A DNA stretch of 64,000 bases. It comes from Spirosoma arboris. GTDB lineage: Bacteria; Bacteroidota; Bacteroidia; Cytophagales; Spirosomataceae. Both the position numbers and the translations under genes were made by a program. Of this stretch, positions 9,398-19,459 are shown piece by piece (within the stretch, counting starts at the first letter, position 1; each line of letters starts with the position of its first letter). The stretch is from the NCBI RefSeq assembly GCF_009754945.1, contig NZ_WPIN01000008.1:360800-424799 (forward strand), in the 5' to 3' direction. The notes beneath the pieces were generated by a model. It did not search any database. It was given only the letters and a program-made list of their open reading frames with translations, and was not told the origin of the DNA.

Positions 9398-9568
9398 CTA
9401 AGCCTCATGAATTAGGGGCTTGATTTGTTCGGCCATTTCTGGCGTAACCGTTACCTGATGGGCTTCTTGCGCATGTTGCGCGGCTAATTGTAGCACTTCG
9501 GCTTCACTTCCGGCCTGGATGATACCTGGGCAATCGAAACCAACGTCTTTGCAGTGTAGTACTTTCAT
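9398..9568 (-). CDS. DUF1059 small protein
   Basis: A 56-residue frame starting MKVLHCKDVGFDCPGIIQAG. The spaced cysteines in HCKDVGFDCPG, the AEEVL-like helix with AQHAQEAHQ, and the final TPEMAEQIKPLI are the DUF1059 signature (small predicted metal-binding proteins, usually ~57 residues). It lies 16 bases upstream of the DsrE-like gene. Role unknown. Confidence 0.85.
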   Translation of the reverse strand: MKVLHCKDVGFDCPGIIQAGSEAEVLQLAAQHAQEAHQVTVTPEMAEQIKPLIHEA

Positions 9569-9766
9569 GGATGTAGGGATTTTGGGGTGAACTTTTGACG
9601 GTTTTTAGTTTGCCTTCAGTTTGATGAACTAAAGCTACTACAGCAAGGCAGTACCCAAAGGGGAGACTATATAGAAGGCGGACTTGGCTTTAAAGACGGT
9701 GGAAATGAGGCTATAATCGGCCTGATTTCTGGCCGAAAGAGGGGAGACCAAGCGTTTCATGAACGC

Positions 9767-11239
9767 TTACCTCCGCCAAACTGTCTTCCGTAACCCTACA
9801 TATCCACCAACAGTATTAGTATATAATTCACCAATATCAGCGGCAACAGATGCTGTTAGCGATAAACCACCCAGCCAGGACAGTGGCATACCAATCTGTA
9901 CTATCGAAGACAATTGTTTTGGCGAACCTGCGAAAGGTTCAGCATAAGTTCCCAGATTTTGGCTGTATGATAGTTTCGCCATTAAAGTCATCCGGTGTGC
10001 TACCGTAGCCCGTAAGCCAATATGAGCCATCTGAAGACGATTATTGTTTACAGTTAAGCTCGTTGCGGTCTGGTATTCCGGCTTGCTATCCTGCCTTAAT
10101 GTAATAAAAGGGGTTCCTAGAATATGATTTTTATAAGCCCATCCCTCCTTATATTGCTCATTGTTAAAATAATTATCATTGCCTGACAGGCCATTCCAAG
10201 GGGCAAATATTGCGCCACTCTGGCTCAGTGTAGTTAGGAATTCGACCAGAAAATCGTCGACGTGGAAGCCAGATGAACCAGATCGTAACGGTCGAATTCG
10301 AAGACCACTTAGCCCATCCGGCACGTTCTTGAAAAACATACCTGAGGCATCATCATAGCTATGCTGGTGATAGAACATCAAATTGACCGACGCTAGTCTT
10401 AACTCGGCGCCAAAATCAATGCTGCCAACATGATTGCCGTATAGATTGACATAATCAAAAGACGTAATACGGGGATTATTCAAGCCATCTGTCCGAATAG
10501 CCAGGAAAACATTTGGGAAATCACGTAGCTCACCAGGAAGCTGGCCATTAACGGCATAATGATAATCTAAGTAATCGGAATGGCCACCCCACTGGACATT
10601 ATGGTTAATGCCGGCATATAAGCGCACAGGAGAGGAGGGTTTGCCGACTCTGAATATAACCGATTTCTGGTGCAGAAACGAATGCTGCATATAGTCGGTA
10701 TTGGCAAACCAACCGTGGGCTATAAAAGCGTTGATAGCCAGCCATTGCCTGCGCCCCAATGGCGCAAATCCTTTTGTTCCAAACTGAACTTTAGGAATCG
10801 GCAGCGCATTCCCCGACCAGGAGTAAGACCCCGAAGAGAGCGTGGTGTCAACCAGACCAATGACCTCTTTTCGGCGGCCAATTATGAACTGAATTTGTCG
10901 ATGGGACAGCTTTACGTAATATTCGGGAGCGAGCAGTTGATTCTCTTTTCCCGCATTCCCAACAGCTTCAGCGGCATAACTAAGCACCCAGGCACGAGCT
11001 GCTGATTTACGCATAGTGTCGGTGAGGGAAACAGAGCCTGCCACGCCCACCCGCAACGTACCGACTGGTGATGAATAAGGCACTACCCCAAATTGATTTG
11101 CCCTCAGCCAGAATGGCGTCCGGTCTGCTGATGAAACCAGCCCACCCACTTCTATATAAGCTTGATGATTACTTGTCTGGGCATGGATGGGAGAATAAAT
11201 AATACTAGTTAGTAAGATAATGGTGGAGAGATGTTTCAT
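9767..11239 (-). CDS. Capsule assembly Wzi family outer-membrane protein (copy 1)
   Basis: A 490-residue protein with signal peptide MKHLSTIILLTSIIYSPIHA. The opening of the mature part (YIEVGGLVSSADRTPFWLRANQFGVVP) and later blocks FIIGRRKEVIGLVDTTLSSGSYSWSGNALPIPKVQ and GINHNVQWGG are typical of the Wzi-like barrels of Bacteroidota. In Enterobacteria Wzi anchors capsule at the outer membrane; here the role in surface polysaccharide is inferred from family. The C-terminus ends in beta-strand sequence. A clear paralogue lies at 32665-34191. About 200 bases downstream (9569-9766) hold no gene. Confidence 0.82.
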   Translation of the reverse strand: MKHLSTIILLTSIIYSPIHAQTSNHQAYIEVGGLVSSADRTPFWLRANQFGVVPYSSPVGTLRVGVAGSVSLTDTMRKSAARAWVLSYAAEAVGNAGKENQLLAPEYYVKLSHRQIQFIIGRRKEVIGLVDTTLSSGSYSWSGNALPIPKVQFGTKGFAPLGRRQWLAINAFIAHGWFANTDYMQHSFLHQKSVIFRVGKPSSPVRLYAGINHNVQWGGHSDYLDYHYAVNGQLPGELRDFPNVFLAIRTDGLNNPRITSFDYVNLYGNHVGSIDFGAELRLASVNLMFYHQHSYDDASGMFFKNVPDGLSGLRIRPLRSGSSGFHVDDFLVEFLTTLSQSGAIFAPWNGLSGNDNYFNNEQYKEGWAYKNHILGTPFITLRQDSKPEYQTATSLTVNNNRLQMAHIGLRATVAHRMTLMAKLSYSQNLGTYAEPFAGSPKQLSSIVQIGMPLSWLGGLSLTASVAADIGELYTNTVGGYVGLRKTVWRR

Positions 11240-11566
11240 GCAGAGGAAGGAAAGTCAACTTATATAAATATCCACTAGTATACATACATATTATGGTACA
11301 TATAGCCATTGCGTTATTATTACGTTATTTGAACGTAAATCTTTTTAGTAAACGGCAACTTATAGAAGCCAAATAGCGTGCCTGAATGAAGAAAAGTATA
11401 GTTTGATCTAACAGCAGCATGATATTGCCCGATGCAAATGTTAAATAAGTATAAATCAAGAACTTATTAACAATTCTTAACGATGTAGGTAATCTAAGAA
11501 AGCAAACTCCGACTGTAGTTTTGGCGACTTCTTACACAAATACATATCGCTAAAATCTCTACGTCT
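11240..11566. other. Intergenic region between divergent Wzi and DUF2723 genes
   Basis: 327 bases, AT-rich, with no coding frame I can support. It must hold the promoters of both divergent genes. An imperfect dyad ACGTTATTTGAACGT lies near 11321. I could not place a convincing TTTG/TAnnTTTG pair. Confidence 0.4.
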
Positions 11567-14536
11567 ATGCTCTCGTTTAAACGCCTGAACAATTTGACTG
11601 GCTGGCTCATTTTTGCAATTGCCTTCACCACCTACGCCATGACCGTAGAACGAACGGCCAGCTTCTGGGACTGTGGTGAGTTTATTGCTTCGTCCTTCAA
11701 ACTCCAGATTCCTCACCCGCCCGGCGCACCTTTGTTTCTCTTATTGGGTAGAATCTTCTCGATGCTGTCGCTGGGAGATCTTACCCGCGTAGCCTATTGG
11801 GTCAACATGGGATCTGTTTTGGCCAGTGCGTTCACAATCCTGTTCCTGTTCTGGACCATTACGATGCTTACCCGAAAGCTGTTGAGTAACCGAGACGCTG
11901 GCCAGTCCGAAGAGGAATATACACTTACTGATACGTTGTTGATCATTGGGACGGGGGCCGTTGGTGCGCTGGCCTATACATTCTCGGATACTTTCTGGTT
12001 TTCGGCCGTTGAAGCGGAGGTATACGGTATGTCATCATTTTTTACGGCGATTGTTCTATGGGCAACCTTCAAGTGGGAGCGTATTCAGGATGATGCGGCA
12101 GCTAACCGTTGGCTTGTTCTGATCGCCTATCTCATTGGCTTATCGATCGGTGTTCACTTACTGAATCTGGTTATTATACCGGCGCTGGCCCTTATCTATT
12201 ACTTTAAAAAGTATCCTCAACCAACGTTCTGGGGCGGCACTAGCGCACTGGGTATTGGTTTCGTCGTGCTCGGCATCATTAACGCGTCGATCCCAGGTTT
12301 GCCGGGTATGGCCTTCTTCGTTGAGCGTCTGTTCGTTAATACGTTTGGCCTTCCTTTCAACTCGGGGGTGATTTTCTTTACGCTGGTTTTTCTGGGAGCT
12401 GTTGGCTATGGTATTATCTGGTCTGCCCGCCAAAAACGAGTTGTTCTGAACACATCCCTACTTGGCCTGGCGTTCCTGTTGATTGGCTATGCGTCTTATA
12501 TGCAGGTATTAGTGCGGGCCAGCTTTAATCCACCCATCAACGAAAACGCGCCCAGCGATGTACTGAACTTCAAGTCTTACCAGAATCGGGAACAGTATGG
12601 AAGCCGCTCCCTACTCTTCGGCCCGGTATTTACAGCCCGGCCGATTGATCAGAAAAAAGGAGCGCCGATGTGGAAAAAACAAGGGGACAAGTACGTCATC
12701 TTCGACTATCAGCCCGAGTATATCTATGCACCTGGCGATGAAATGCTATTTCCGCGTTTGTACAGCAGTCAGTTCAATCACCTACAACTCTACCGGCAGA
12801 TGCTTGGCCTGGCAGAAGGTCAGAAACCGACCATGGGTGATAACCTCCGATTTCTGTTTACCTACCAGTTAAACCATATGTGGTGGCGCTACCTGATGTG
12901 GAACTTCACCGGGCGGGAAAGCGACGAAGAGGGAGCTGGTTATTTACTGCCCTGGTCGTCGGATCAGAACGTACCTGACCTGTTGAAAGCTAATAAGGCT
13001 CACGACAATTTCTACATGCTGCCGTTTTTACTAGGGCTCTTCGGCCTGCTATTTCAGTACGTTCGTCGCCGTCACGACTTCCTGATTATCGGCTTCCTGT
13101 TTCTAATTACGGGGATTGGTCTTCAGGTTTTCCTCAACTCACCACCCTCCGAGCCGCGCGAACGCGATTATATCTATGTTGGATCGTACTACTTCTTTGC
13201 CATTTGGCTTGGGTTAGGCGTGTTGCCCATTGTTGAGGTGCTACGCGCTTTCTTTATCCGATTTAAATCGGTTACGTTCCGAAACGAATTTGTTATTGGC
13301 ATGTGCCTGCTTATACCGGTCATGATGTGCGTTAAAAGCTGGGATAATCATAACCGCGATCACCGCTTTCATTCGGTCGATTTTGCTAAAAATATGCTCA
13401 ACTCGTGTGCCCCTAATGCTATCCTGTTTACCGAGGGCGACAACGATACATTTCCGCTCTGGTATGTGCAGGAAGTAGAAAGTTTTCGGCGCGACGTGCG
13501 TGTCTGTAACCTGAGCCTGTTGGGTACGGAGTGGTATATTCAGCAGATGAAGCGCAAAACCTATGAGTCCGATGCCGTGCCGATGTCGCTGGAATTTGAT
13601 CAGTTTAATAAAGGTAAAAATGATATTGTTCCTTTTTATGAAGTAGCTGGTGTAAAAAACGGTATCGACCTGAAGCAATACATCAACCTGATTAAGACCA
13701 ATAACCCAGCCATTCAGGTGCCACTGACTACGGGTGAGATGACGAATATTCTGCCATCGTCAATTCTGTTTCTGCCTATTGATAAGCAAGCGGTTGATCA
13801 GGCAAAATTTGTTCCGGCCTCGCTACGGCCACTCCTGAAGGATACATTGCAGTGGACTCTTGGCAAAAAAGATCTCTTTAAACCCGACCTGGTTATGCTC
13901 GACATGATTGCTACCAACAACTGGCAGCGACCTATCTATTTTTCGAGTACGCTGGCCAATGATCATTACCTGAATCTAAAGAATTATATGCAGTTGGAAG
14001 GTTATACCTACCGTCTGATGCCGGTGGCCGTGCCGGGAGCTACAGATGGTTATGTCAACTCGGAGGTAATGTATACCAATATGATGAAGAAGACGTTCTG
14101 GAGGGAGTTCGACAACCCAGATGTTTACTACGACGAAACCTATAAAGGTCCACCTGTTATTTCGGCAAGAATAGCCTTTTTCCGGTTGGCGGATCAGTTA
14201 ATCCGGGAAGGGAAGACCGACAAAGCCCGTCAAGTGCTCGACTATTCGCTGAAAGTTATGCCGGATAAGAGTATTCCATACGATCAGATTTCATCCAACT
14301 ACGTACGGTTCCTGTTTGCTGTAAATGATACGCAGAAAGCCCTGACAATTGCCGATACAATGGCTACCCGTGCTGATCAGAACCTTATTTATGCCCGAAG
14401 TAGTCAGACTCGTAGCCCCAATGCTGACTTGTATATACTCCAAACGATTGTAGAAGCCTGCAAGGACGCGAATCAGAAGGCGGCTGCGATGAAATATGAA
14501 GCTCTCTTTCAAAAGCACCTAAACGTCTTTGGCTGA
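11567..14536 (+). CDS. DUF2723 membrane protein (protein O-mannosyltransferase-like)
   Basis: A 989-residue protein. The N-terminal ~550 residues are polytopic and carry the DUF2723 signature: ASFWDCGEFIASSFKLQIPHPPGAPLFLLLGR near residue 30-65, with the acidic Asp-Cys-Gly-Glu motif in the first periplasmic loop as in GT-C enzymes. The C-terminal ~400 residues are soluble, with LFTEGDNDTFPLWYVQEVE and a helical tail of TPR-like character (SYDQISSNYVRFLFAVNDTQKAL region). GT-C fold glycosyl transfer to secreted proteins or glycans is inferred from the family. A strong terminator follows. Confidence 0.88.
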   Translation: MLSFKRLNNLTGWLIFAIAFTTYAMTVERTASFWDCGEFIASSFKLQIPHPPGAPLFLLLGRIFSMLSLGDLTRVAYWVNMGSVLASAFTILFLFWTITMLTRKLLSNRDAGQSEEEYTLTDTLLIIGTGAVGALAYTFSDTFWFSAVEAEVYGMSSFFTAIVLWATFKWERIQDDAAANRWLVLIAYLIGLSIGVHLLNLVIIPALALIYYFKKYPQPTFWGGTSALGIGFVVLGIINASIPGLPGMAFFVERLFVNTFGLPFNSGVIFFTLVFLGAVGYGIIWSARQKRVVLNTSLLGLAFLLIGYASYMQVLVRASFNPPINENAPSDVLNFKSYQNREQYGSRSLLFGPVFTARPIDQKKGAPMWKKQGDKYVIFDYQPEYIYAPGDEMLFPRLYSSQFNHLQLYRQMLGLAEGQKPTMGDNLRFLFTYQLNHMWWRYLMWNFTGRESDEEGAGYLLPWSSDQNVPDLLKANKAHDNFYMLPFLLGLFGLLFQYVRRRHDFLIIGFLFLITGIGLQVFLNSPPSEPRERDYIYVGSYYFFAIWLGLGVLPIVEVLRAFFIRFKSVTFRNEFVIGMCLLIPVMMCVKSWDNHNRDHRFHSVDFAKNMLNSCAPNAILFTEGDNDTFPLWYVQEVESFRRDVRVCNLSLLGTEWYIQQMKRKTYESDAVPMSLEFDQFNKGKNDIVPFYEVAGVKNGIDLKQYINLIKTNNPAIQVPLTTGEMTNILPSSILFLPIDKQAVDQAKFVPASLRPLLKDTLQWTLGKKDLFKPDLVMLDMIATNNWQRPIYFSSTLANDHYLNLKNYMQLEGYTYRLMPVAVPGATDGYVNSEVMYTNMMKKTFWREFDNPDVYYDETYKGPPVISARIAFFRLADQLIREGKTDKARQVLDYSLKVMPDKSIPYDQISSNYVRFLFAVNDTQKALTIADTMATRADQNLIYARSSQTRSPNADLYILQTIVEACKDANQKAAAMKYEALFQKHLNVFG

Positions 14537-14576
14537 TTCTACTAGCGAGAAGGGGAGGGGTATTATCGTTAAATGC

Positions 14577-14606
14577 AGCAGCCCCGCCATGACCGGCGGG
14601 GCTGCT
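14577..14606 (+). terminator. GC-rich terminator hairpin after DUF2723 gene
   Basis: Arms AGCAGCCCCGCC (14577-14588) and GGCGGGGCTGCT (14595-14606), perfect over 12 bp with a 6-base loop, followed by TTTCAT. It lies 40 bases after the stop. Confidence 0.8.
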
Positions 14607-14726
14607 TTCATAGGTTGGTAGTTAAAAGCATTCTCCAAGGCATTCACCACGCCCCTTATACGTCGATACGCAGGTAATGCGCCAAACGTTGCGTTAGCTA
14701 TTGCTACATAAAGGAGGATTCCGCTA

Positions 14727-16964
14727 TTATCTATTTTTCTTTGAGGCTCGAACTTGGGCTTCTAACCGCCGAATACGTAGGTTTTGTTGGTTTATCTGTT
14801 TGCCCTTTTGCTGATCTGCTTTTTTCATGTCAAGCAAATACAAGGTCAGTTCTTCTACTTTCTCCAACAATGTGGCGTTCATCTTTGCCAGGTCAACTCC
14901 TTCCCGAACAACCTGCTCTGCCGATGGTATGCCTGGTAAATGACCATGCTGGCTAATATAAGTAGCCACCGATTCCAGTGATTTTAGTTTATAGGTCGAT
15001 ACGAAAACTTTGTCACTCCACTCATCCGTATTATTGATGCGTAGTAGATAGCGGGCTTTAACAACATCACCCTGCTCGTTTACCGTCAGAAACTGATCGG
15101 TAGAATGGGCCGTAGGGCTACTGGCTGTCAACTGAGTTAGCCGAAAACCGCTAGCATCTGGCGTTTCACCAACAACCTCCAGTCGAGCCATTGGCGAGGA
15201 TGTGCCAATGCCTACATTCGCGTTGTCGCCCAACACTACGGCATTACTGACCCCTACTCGGGCGCCTGCCCCAATGGCTGTAGCACGGGTTAAGTTCTGA
15301 GCCAATACATCCGTTCCTGTACCCAGCAGTATATTTTGCGAACCCCTGTCGAACTGCCCCGAATTATAGCCTAAATAAACATTGTCATTTCCATCCAGAT
15401 TCGCTGGTCCGGCTCCGTTCCCAATAATGGTGTTATGACTACCGGTTGAATTCCCCCGGCCTGCACTTACGCCCAGAAAAGTATTTCCTTTGCCTGTAGT
15501 CGTGGCGAAACCCGACTGATAACCGATAAACGTATTCGAATCTGCAAGGGCATTATAACCTGCCTGAAAACCTAAAAAAGTACTTTTTTGCCCAGTCAGG
15601 CTGTTAAATCCCGCTTTAGAACCGAGCATTACGTTGCCATCGACGGTATTATTAAAGCCCGCACTGTCGCCAATGATGACATTTTTATTGGCAGTCTGGC
15701 TTTTACTGGCAGCCCGAAAGCCAATTGATACATTGTTCGAGCCCGTCGTATTGCGGAGGCCAGTAGAGATACCTAAGAACGTATTTCCCGAACCAGTGGT
15801 GTTGAAGGAGCCCGTATTGCCACCCATAAACGCATTGCTGGAACCTGTTGTATTCTCATAACCAGCCGAGCTACCAATAAAGGTATTTGTCGAACCTGCT
15901 GTGTTATTATAACCAGCGTTGGTACCGATGAATGCATTTTGGGAGCCCGTAGTATTCGCCTGTCCGGCATAGGAACCCGCAAAGGCGTTAAAGCTCCCCG
16001 TGGTATTCGCCTGTCCGGTATTAACGCCAATTAGTGTATTATTTGACCCTGTTGTATTGGCATACCCGGCATTACTTCCCAAAAAAGTACTTCCCGCTCC
16101 TGTTGTATTGGCATAACCAGCTGCGCTGCCAATAAACGTATTGCCAGAGCCTGTAGTCGTGTTAAAGCCAGCGTTATAGCCTAAAAATGCATTTTGAGAA
16201 CCTGCGGTTGCATTGGAGCCTGATGCATAGCCGACAAATGCATTTTGATTGCCAGTCGCATTTAAGATACCCGCATTTCCGCCGATGAACGTGTTATTCG
16301 CGCCAGTGGTATTCGCCTGGCCTGCTACATTGCCTACAAAGGTATTTCCTGAACCAGTTGTCGTATTATAACCAGCCCGATACCCCATATAAGCATTACT
16401 TGAACCCGCCGAGTTCGAGTAGCCCGCATCGCTCCCGATAAATGTGTTGTAATAACCCGTATTGTTCGAATAGCCCGAATTGTTTCCTAAAAAGACGTTA
16501 TTGTAACCAATCGTATTTAATCGGCCAGCTCCATTCCCGAAGAATGCATTAAAGCTGGCTGTAGTCGTTGACAGGCCAGATTCATAGCCTATAAACGTAT
16601 TGCGATTCCCGGTGGTAGTTGCCTGGCCCGACATAGAGCCCATAAACGTGTTGTAATTACCTGTAATACTGGACATGCCCGTATGATGACCCAAATATGT
16701 GTTATCAGTACCTACGGTATTATACTTACCCGCTGCATTACCGATGAATGTATTCTCATAGCCTTCCGTGTTCGATAATCCCGTTTGAAAACCGTAGAAC
16801 GAATTGAAATAGCCGGTCAACGTACCATTCCCAGCAGACGGCCCAACAATGGTATTATAGGTACCTGGCGAATTTGCATTAGGGGAACTGGTTACGTAAT
16901 TCGTTTGAGCCAGGATAAGTCTTGTTGTGCAGCTAAAAAACGCGATGTAGAGTGCTATTCTCAT
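14727..16964 (-). CDS. Repeat-built fibre/adhesin-like surface protein with tail-fibre-type C-terminus
   Basis: A 745-residue protein with signal peptide (MRIALYIAFFSCTTRLILAQ). Residues ~20-560 consist of about 30 copies of a 17-residue unit of the form NTTGSGNTFIGSAAGYA. The units give a regular Gly/Asn/Thr beta-helix-like shaft, as in trimeric head-and-stalk fibres. Then comes a head-like segment (GVSNAVVLGDNANVGIGTSSP), and a C-terminal domain with LPGIPSAEQVVREGVDL and LLEKVEELTLYLL, ending in a coiled coil. This tail is common in Bacteroidota proteins annotated as tail-fibre or endosialidase-chaperone-like. It is probably a secreted surface fibre; the partner is unknown. Confidence 0.7.
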   Translation of the reverse strand: MRIALYIAFFSCTTRLILAQTNYVTSSPNANSPGTYNTIVGPSAGNGTLTGYFNSFYGFQTGLSNTEGYENTFIGNAAGKYNTVGTDNTYLGHHTGMSSITGNYNTFMGSMSGQATTTGNRNTFIGYESGLSTTTASFNAFFGNGAGRLNTIGYNNVFLGNNSGYSNNTGYYNTFIGSDAGYSNSAGSSNAYMGYRAGYNTTTGSGNTFVGNVAGQANTTGANNTFIGGNAGILNATGNQNAFVGYASGSNATAGSQNAFLGYNAGFNTTTGSGNTFIGSAAGYANTTGAGSTFLGSNAGYANTTGSNNTLIGVNTGQANTTGSFNAFAGSYAGQANTTGSQNAFIGTNAGYNNTAGSTNTFIGSSAGYENTTGSSNAFMGGNTGSFNTTGSGNTFLGISTGLRNTTGSNNVSIGFRAASKSQTANKNVIIGDSAGFNNTVDGNVMLGSKAGFNSLTGQKSTFLGFQAGYNALADSNTFIGYQSGFATTTGKGNTFLGVSAGRGNSTGSHNTIIGNGAGPANLDGNDNVYLGYNSGQFDRGSQNILLGTGTDVLAQNLTRATAIGAGARVGVSNAVVLGDNANVGIGTSSPMARLEVVGETPDASGFRLTQLTASSPTAHSTDQFLTVNEQGDVVKARYLLRINNTDEWSDKVFVSTYKLKSLESVATYISQHGHLPGIPSAEQVVREGVDLAKMNATLLEKVEELTLYLLDMKKADQQKGKQINQQNLRIRRLEAQVRASKKNR
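15285..16905 (-). repeat. 51-bp coding tandem repeats of the fibre gene
   Basis: Degenerate direct repeats of 51 bp (17 codons) fill this stretch, each with the pattern GGNACNACNGGN...AANACNTTYATYGG on the coding strand. Neighbouring units differ at many third positions, so the array is old and protein-selected. Confidence 0.75.
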
Positions 16965-17461
16965 ACTAAAAAAGATAAAGCTTGTTGAGTAGATATAACT
17001 TTTACTAAATAACGAGTTGATAGATATGACGACTCTATGTTACTCTCTTGGAATAACAGCAAACATCTCGCCAAAACTACATTTTGGATGTATACGTTGC
17101 TGAATAAATCGATTATACTATGAATAATCCTATTTTTGATGCACTTGGACTAGCGTAGAAGTAAGTAGCTCTTGAATAAATCAGGGGAGAAAGAAAAGAA
17201 TTGGAATTTCCAGCGGTCGAAATAGAAAAACGACGGTTTTCTCTCATAGAACTCAATTAATAGACCTTTTATAACCTGTTGATTACCGTTCGCTAATAAT
17301 GTATTGAATTCTTGATGTTCTGGAAAGATTGTTGCTATACCTGTTTTATCCTAGTAGACGACTAGAAATAGTCACATTATAATTAACCTAAAGGGGGTAG
17401 TTTCCCTGTGTAGTCACCGCCGTAGACGTATCTATTTCTTTTTTTACACTTTTTATGTCTT
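16965..17461. other. Intergenic region, no gene seen
   Basis: 497 AT-rich bases between the divergent fibre gene and the 647-residue gene. No frame longer than a few dozen codons has coding character. A TATTTTTG box at 17131-17138 fits the Bacteroidota -7 consensus TAnnTTTG but has no good -33 partner. Promoters of both neighbours must lie here. Confidence 0.4.
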
Positions 17462-19405
17462 ATGCCTTACGACACCTACGCCACAGCCTTAAATACTGAT
17501 TTTACGGCAGATCCAGTAAGTCCAAACGACACCTATGCTACAGCCTCAAATGGCGATTTTACACCCAATCCGAATGTAGCCGTACAAGTGATTGTTGCGA
17601 ACCCTGAGCTATTTACACCAGCTGTAGAGTGGAATGCACTTGGCAAAGCCCGAATTGTCAATACAGTACAACTGGGCGTTGGACCGGGAGAGTCGACTTA
17701 TTATTACATAGGTGGAATGCCCGCTTTAACTAGTTTGCCAACTACCTATGACTTTAGTCCGGGCGATAGTATATCCATTATGATGACTATCGGGTCAACG
17801 CCGATAGGCCCTTATCACTGGAATCGAAAAGCGTTTGTTCAGCTCATGTTGGGTACAGATCCGCTGCCCACTTATCAGCCCATTCTTCCTTATCGGGTAA
17901 CCAGACCCGCCTGGCTTTCACCAACCGATATCTGGGTAGCTCGGGGTATGAAAGATGCTCCAACGATGTCATTGCCAGATAATCGGGTTTTTGCTGTTGT
18001 CCGGAAGCGAACGGATATTACATCTGACAGCATTGTTTCGTTAAGGCGAGGGGGTGTGCAGGCAGTCATGGATAATCAGCAGTTGACGGATGAGAAGAGA
18101 ATTAACTGGATGCATAGTATAGACCTTCAAACTCCTGGTGCGCCAGGCCCCTATACGGGTGATGGATATGGAGGACAAAGTTTGAGTAATGATGACATGG
18201 TTCGGGCTAGTAATAAAACACCCTGTGCGCTGTTTGAGGCCAATGAGTTTCAGGAAGGTCTCTATGGCATGCCAAACTATGCTCCGCAATATTATCAATG
18301 GTATGCAGCACGGCTGAAAAAATATCGGGACCCTCAGGCAAATCCACGTGGACTGCCTTTCCGGGATTTTGGAACGTATGGGGGCGATGCCAATTACAAT
18401 GGCGACCCCTGGAATTACCAGGTGCCTGGTGGGGGAAATACGATGCCCACTGATCCGCAGTTTAAACAGAAGATTTCCAGTGTCGATGGTGCCCGACAAA
18501 CCTGCAATTATTTTTTTCCACTGGCAGGGCTCGAAGCCATGGGAGTGGGTGCCATTATTAAACACTATGCCGACCAGCCTGATTACGCCAGTCGCTATTA
18601 CAACAAAGCATTTGCTGCTGAAGTAATGGCGAAAGGTATAAATGACACCCCGCCGGGAATTCCGCCCGCTCAATTAATTTACCTGGACTGGGGGAAAGTA
18701 GAAGGGCTTGGTAGCGAAAATAGTAGTTTACATAATGGCTATATTTTCACTCGTCCGGTTGGAAATCTAGGCGCCATTAAAACCGACAAACACCCTCAGG
18801 TTGACTATGACTGGCAGGTAGGCAATATCTTTGGTGTTGGCTTTTGTCGCACAATTGGCTATATCATTTTTGATGATCGAAGTCAGTATGATCAGTTCGG
18901 CACCAATCCCAATGAAGTAAAAGCCAGAGATCCTGGTACACCTCCCAATATCTGGCAATGGCAACCGAATTCGCCAGGTACGCCTGCTCCAATAACGTCA
19001 GACGGTTACCCTACTGAACCCTGCCGTTGGCATGATGCCGGTTTCGAAGCGGCTTATTATTATGCTCAATGCAGCCGAACGGAAGGGGAACCCTGGCAAT
19101 ACTGTCGCTACCAATTTAAAGATTCTGGGGTATGGGTTGAGCCTAAAACCGATGGAACTACCATTCTGGAACATGCTGCGGCATTCGACGGACCCTATGG
19201 AAATAATCCTAATGCCCGGCGCGGCCGCCCTGATGCCATGTTCCGGATTAAAGATAACGCGATCGATGTTTGGGCATTCGACCCTAGCCGAGGTAAAAAT
19301 AGTTATGAAACAATTATTCTAAATCCGGTCCCAAATGTCCAGATAGAAGTCAATTTACAAGGTAGTAAACTGGCCTTATTCAATACTGTTGAGTTTTTTT
19401 TCTGA
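17462..19405 (+). CDS. Unrecognised 647-residue protein, Tyr/Trp/Pro-rich
   Basis: No signal peptide or membrane segment. The first ~40 residues hold two copies of a motif: YDTYATALNTDFTADP and NDTYATASNGDFTPNP. The rest is rich in aromatic residues, Gly and Pro, with no family that I recognise. Blocks such as YYYIGGMPALTSLPTTYDFSPGD and GPYHWNRKAFVQLM look like beta-sandwich strands, and the central QYYQWYAARLKKYRDP region looks helical. It is followed after 54 bases by a carbohydrate-binding-like protein, so the two probably form an operon. The pair may be exported by a non-Sec route or act in the cytoplasm. Confidence 0.6.
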   Translation: MPYDTYATALNTDFTADPVSPNDTYATASNGDFTPNPNVAVQVIVANPELFTPAVEWNALGKARIVNTVQLGVGPGESTYYYIGGMPALTSLPTTYDFSPGDSISIMMTIGSTPIGPYHWNRKAFVQLMLGTDPLPTYQPILPYRVTRPAWLSPTDIWVARGMKDAPTMSLPDNRVFAVVRKRTDITSDSIVSLRRGGVQAVMDNQQLTDEKRINWMHSIDLQTPGAPGPYTGDGYGGQSLSNDDMVRASNKTPCALFEANEFQEGLYGMPNYAPQYYQWYAARLKKYRDPQANPRGLPFRDFGTYGGDANYNGDPWNYQVPGGGNTMPTDPQFKQKISSVDGARQTCNYFFPLAGLEAMGVGAIIKHYADQPDYASRYYNKAFAAEVMAKGINDTPPGIPPAQLIYLDWGKVEGLGSENSSLHNGYIFTRPVGNLGAIKTDKHPQVDYDWQVGNIFGVGFCRTIGYIIFDDRSQYDQFGTNPNEVKARDPGTPPNIWQWQPNSPGTPAPITSDGYPTEPCRWHDAGFEAAYYYAQCSRTEGEPWQYCRYQFKDSGVWVEPKTDGTTILEHAAAFDGPYGNNPNARRGRPDAMFRIKDNAIDVWAFDPSRGKNSYETIILNPVPNVQIEVNLQGSKLALFNTVEFFF

Positions 19406-19459
19406 CACAATACTTTATTCTGACTAACCAATTCTGTTGGTTACTTAATCATATCTATT

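Noticed and set aside
15285..16905. Regularly repeated 51-bp units considered as a CRISPR or minisatellite
   Set aside because: The units are in one long reading frame, vary mainly at third positions and encode a regular 17-residue motif; there are no conserved repeats with unique spacers.
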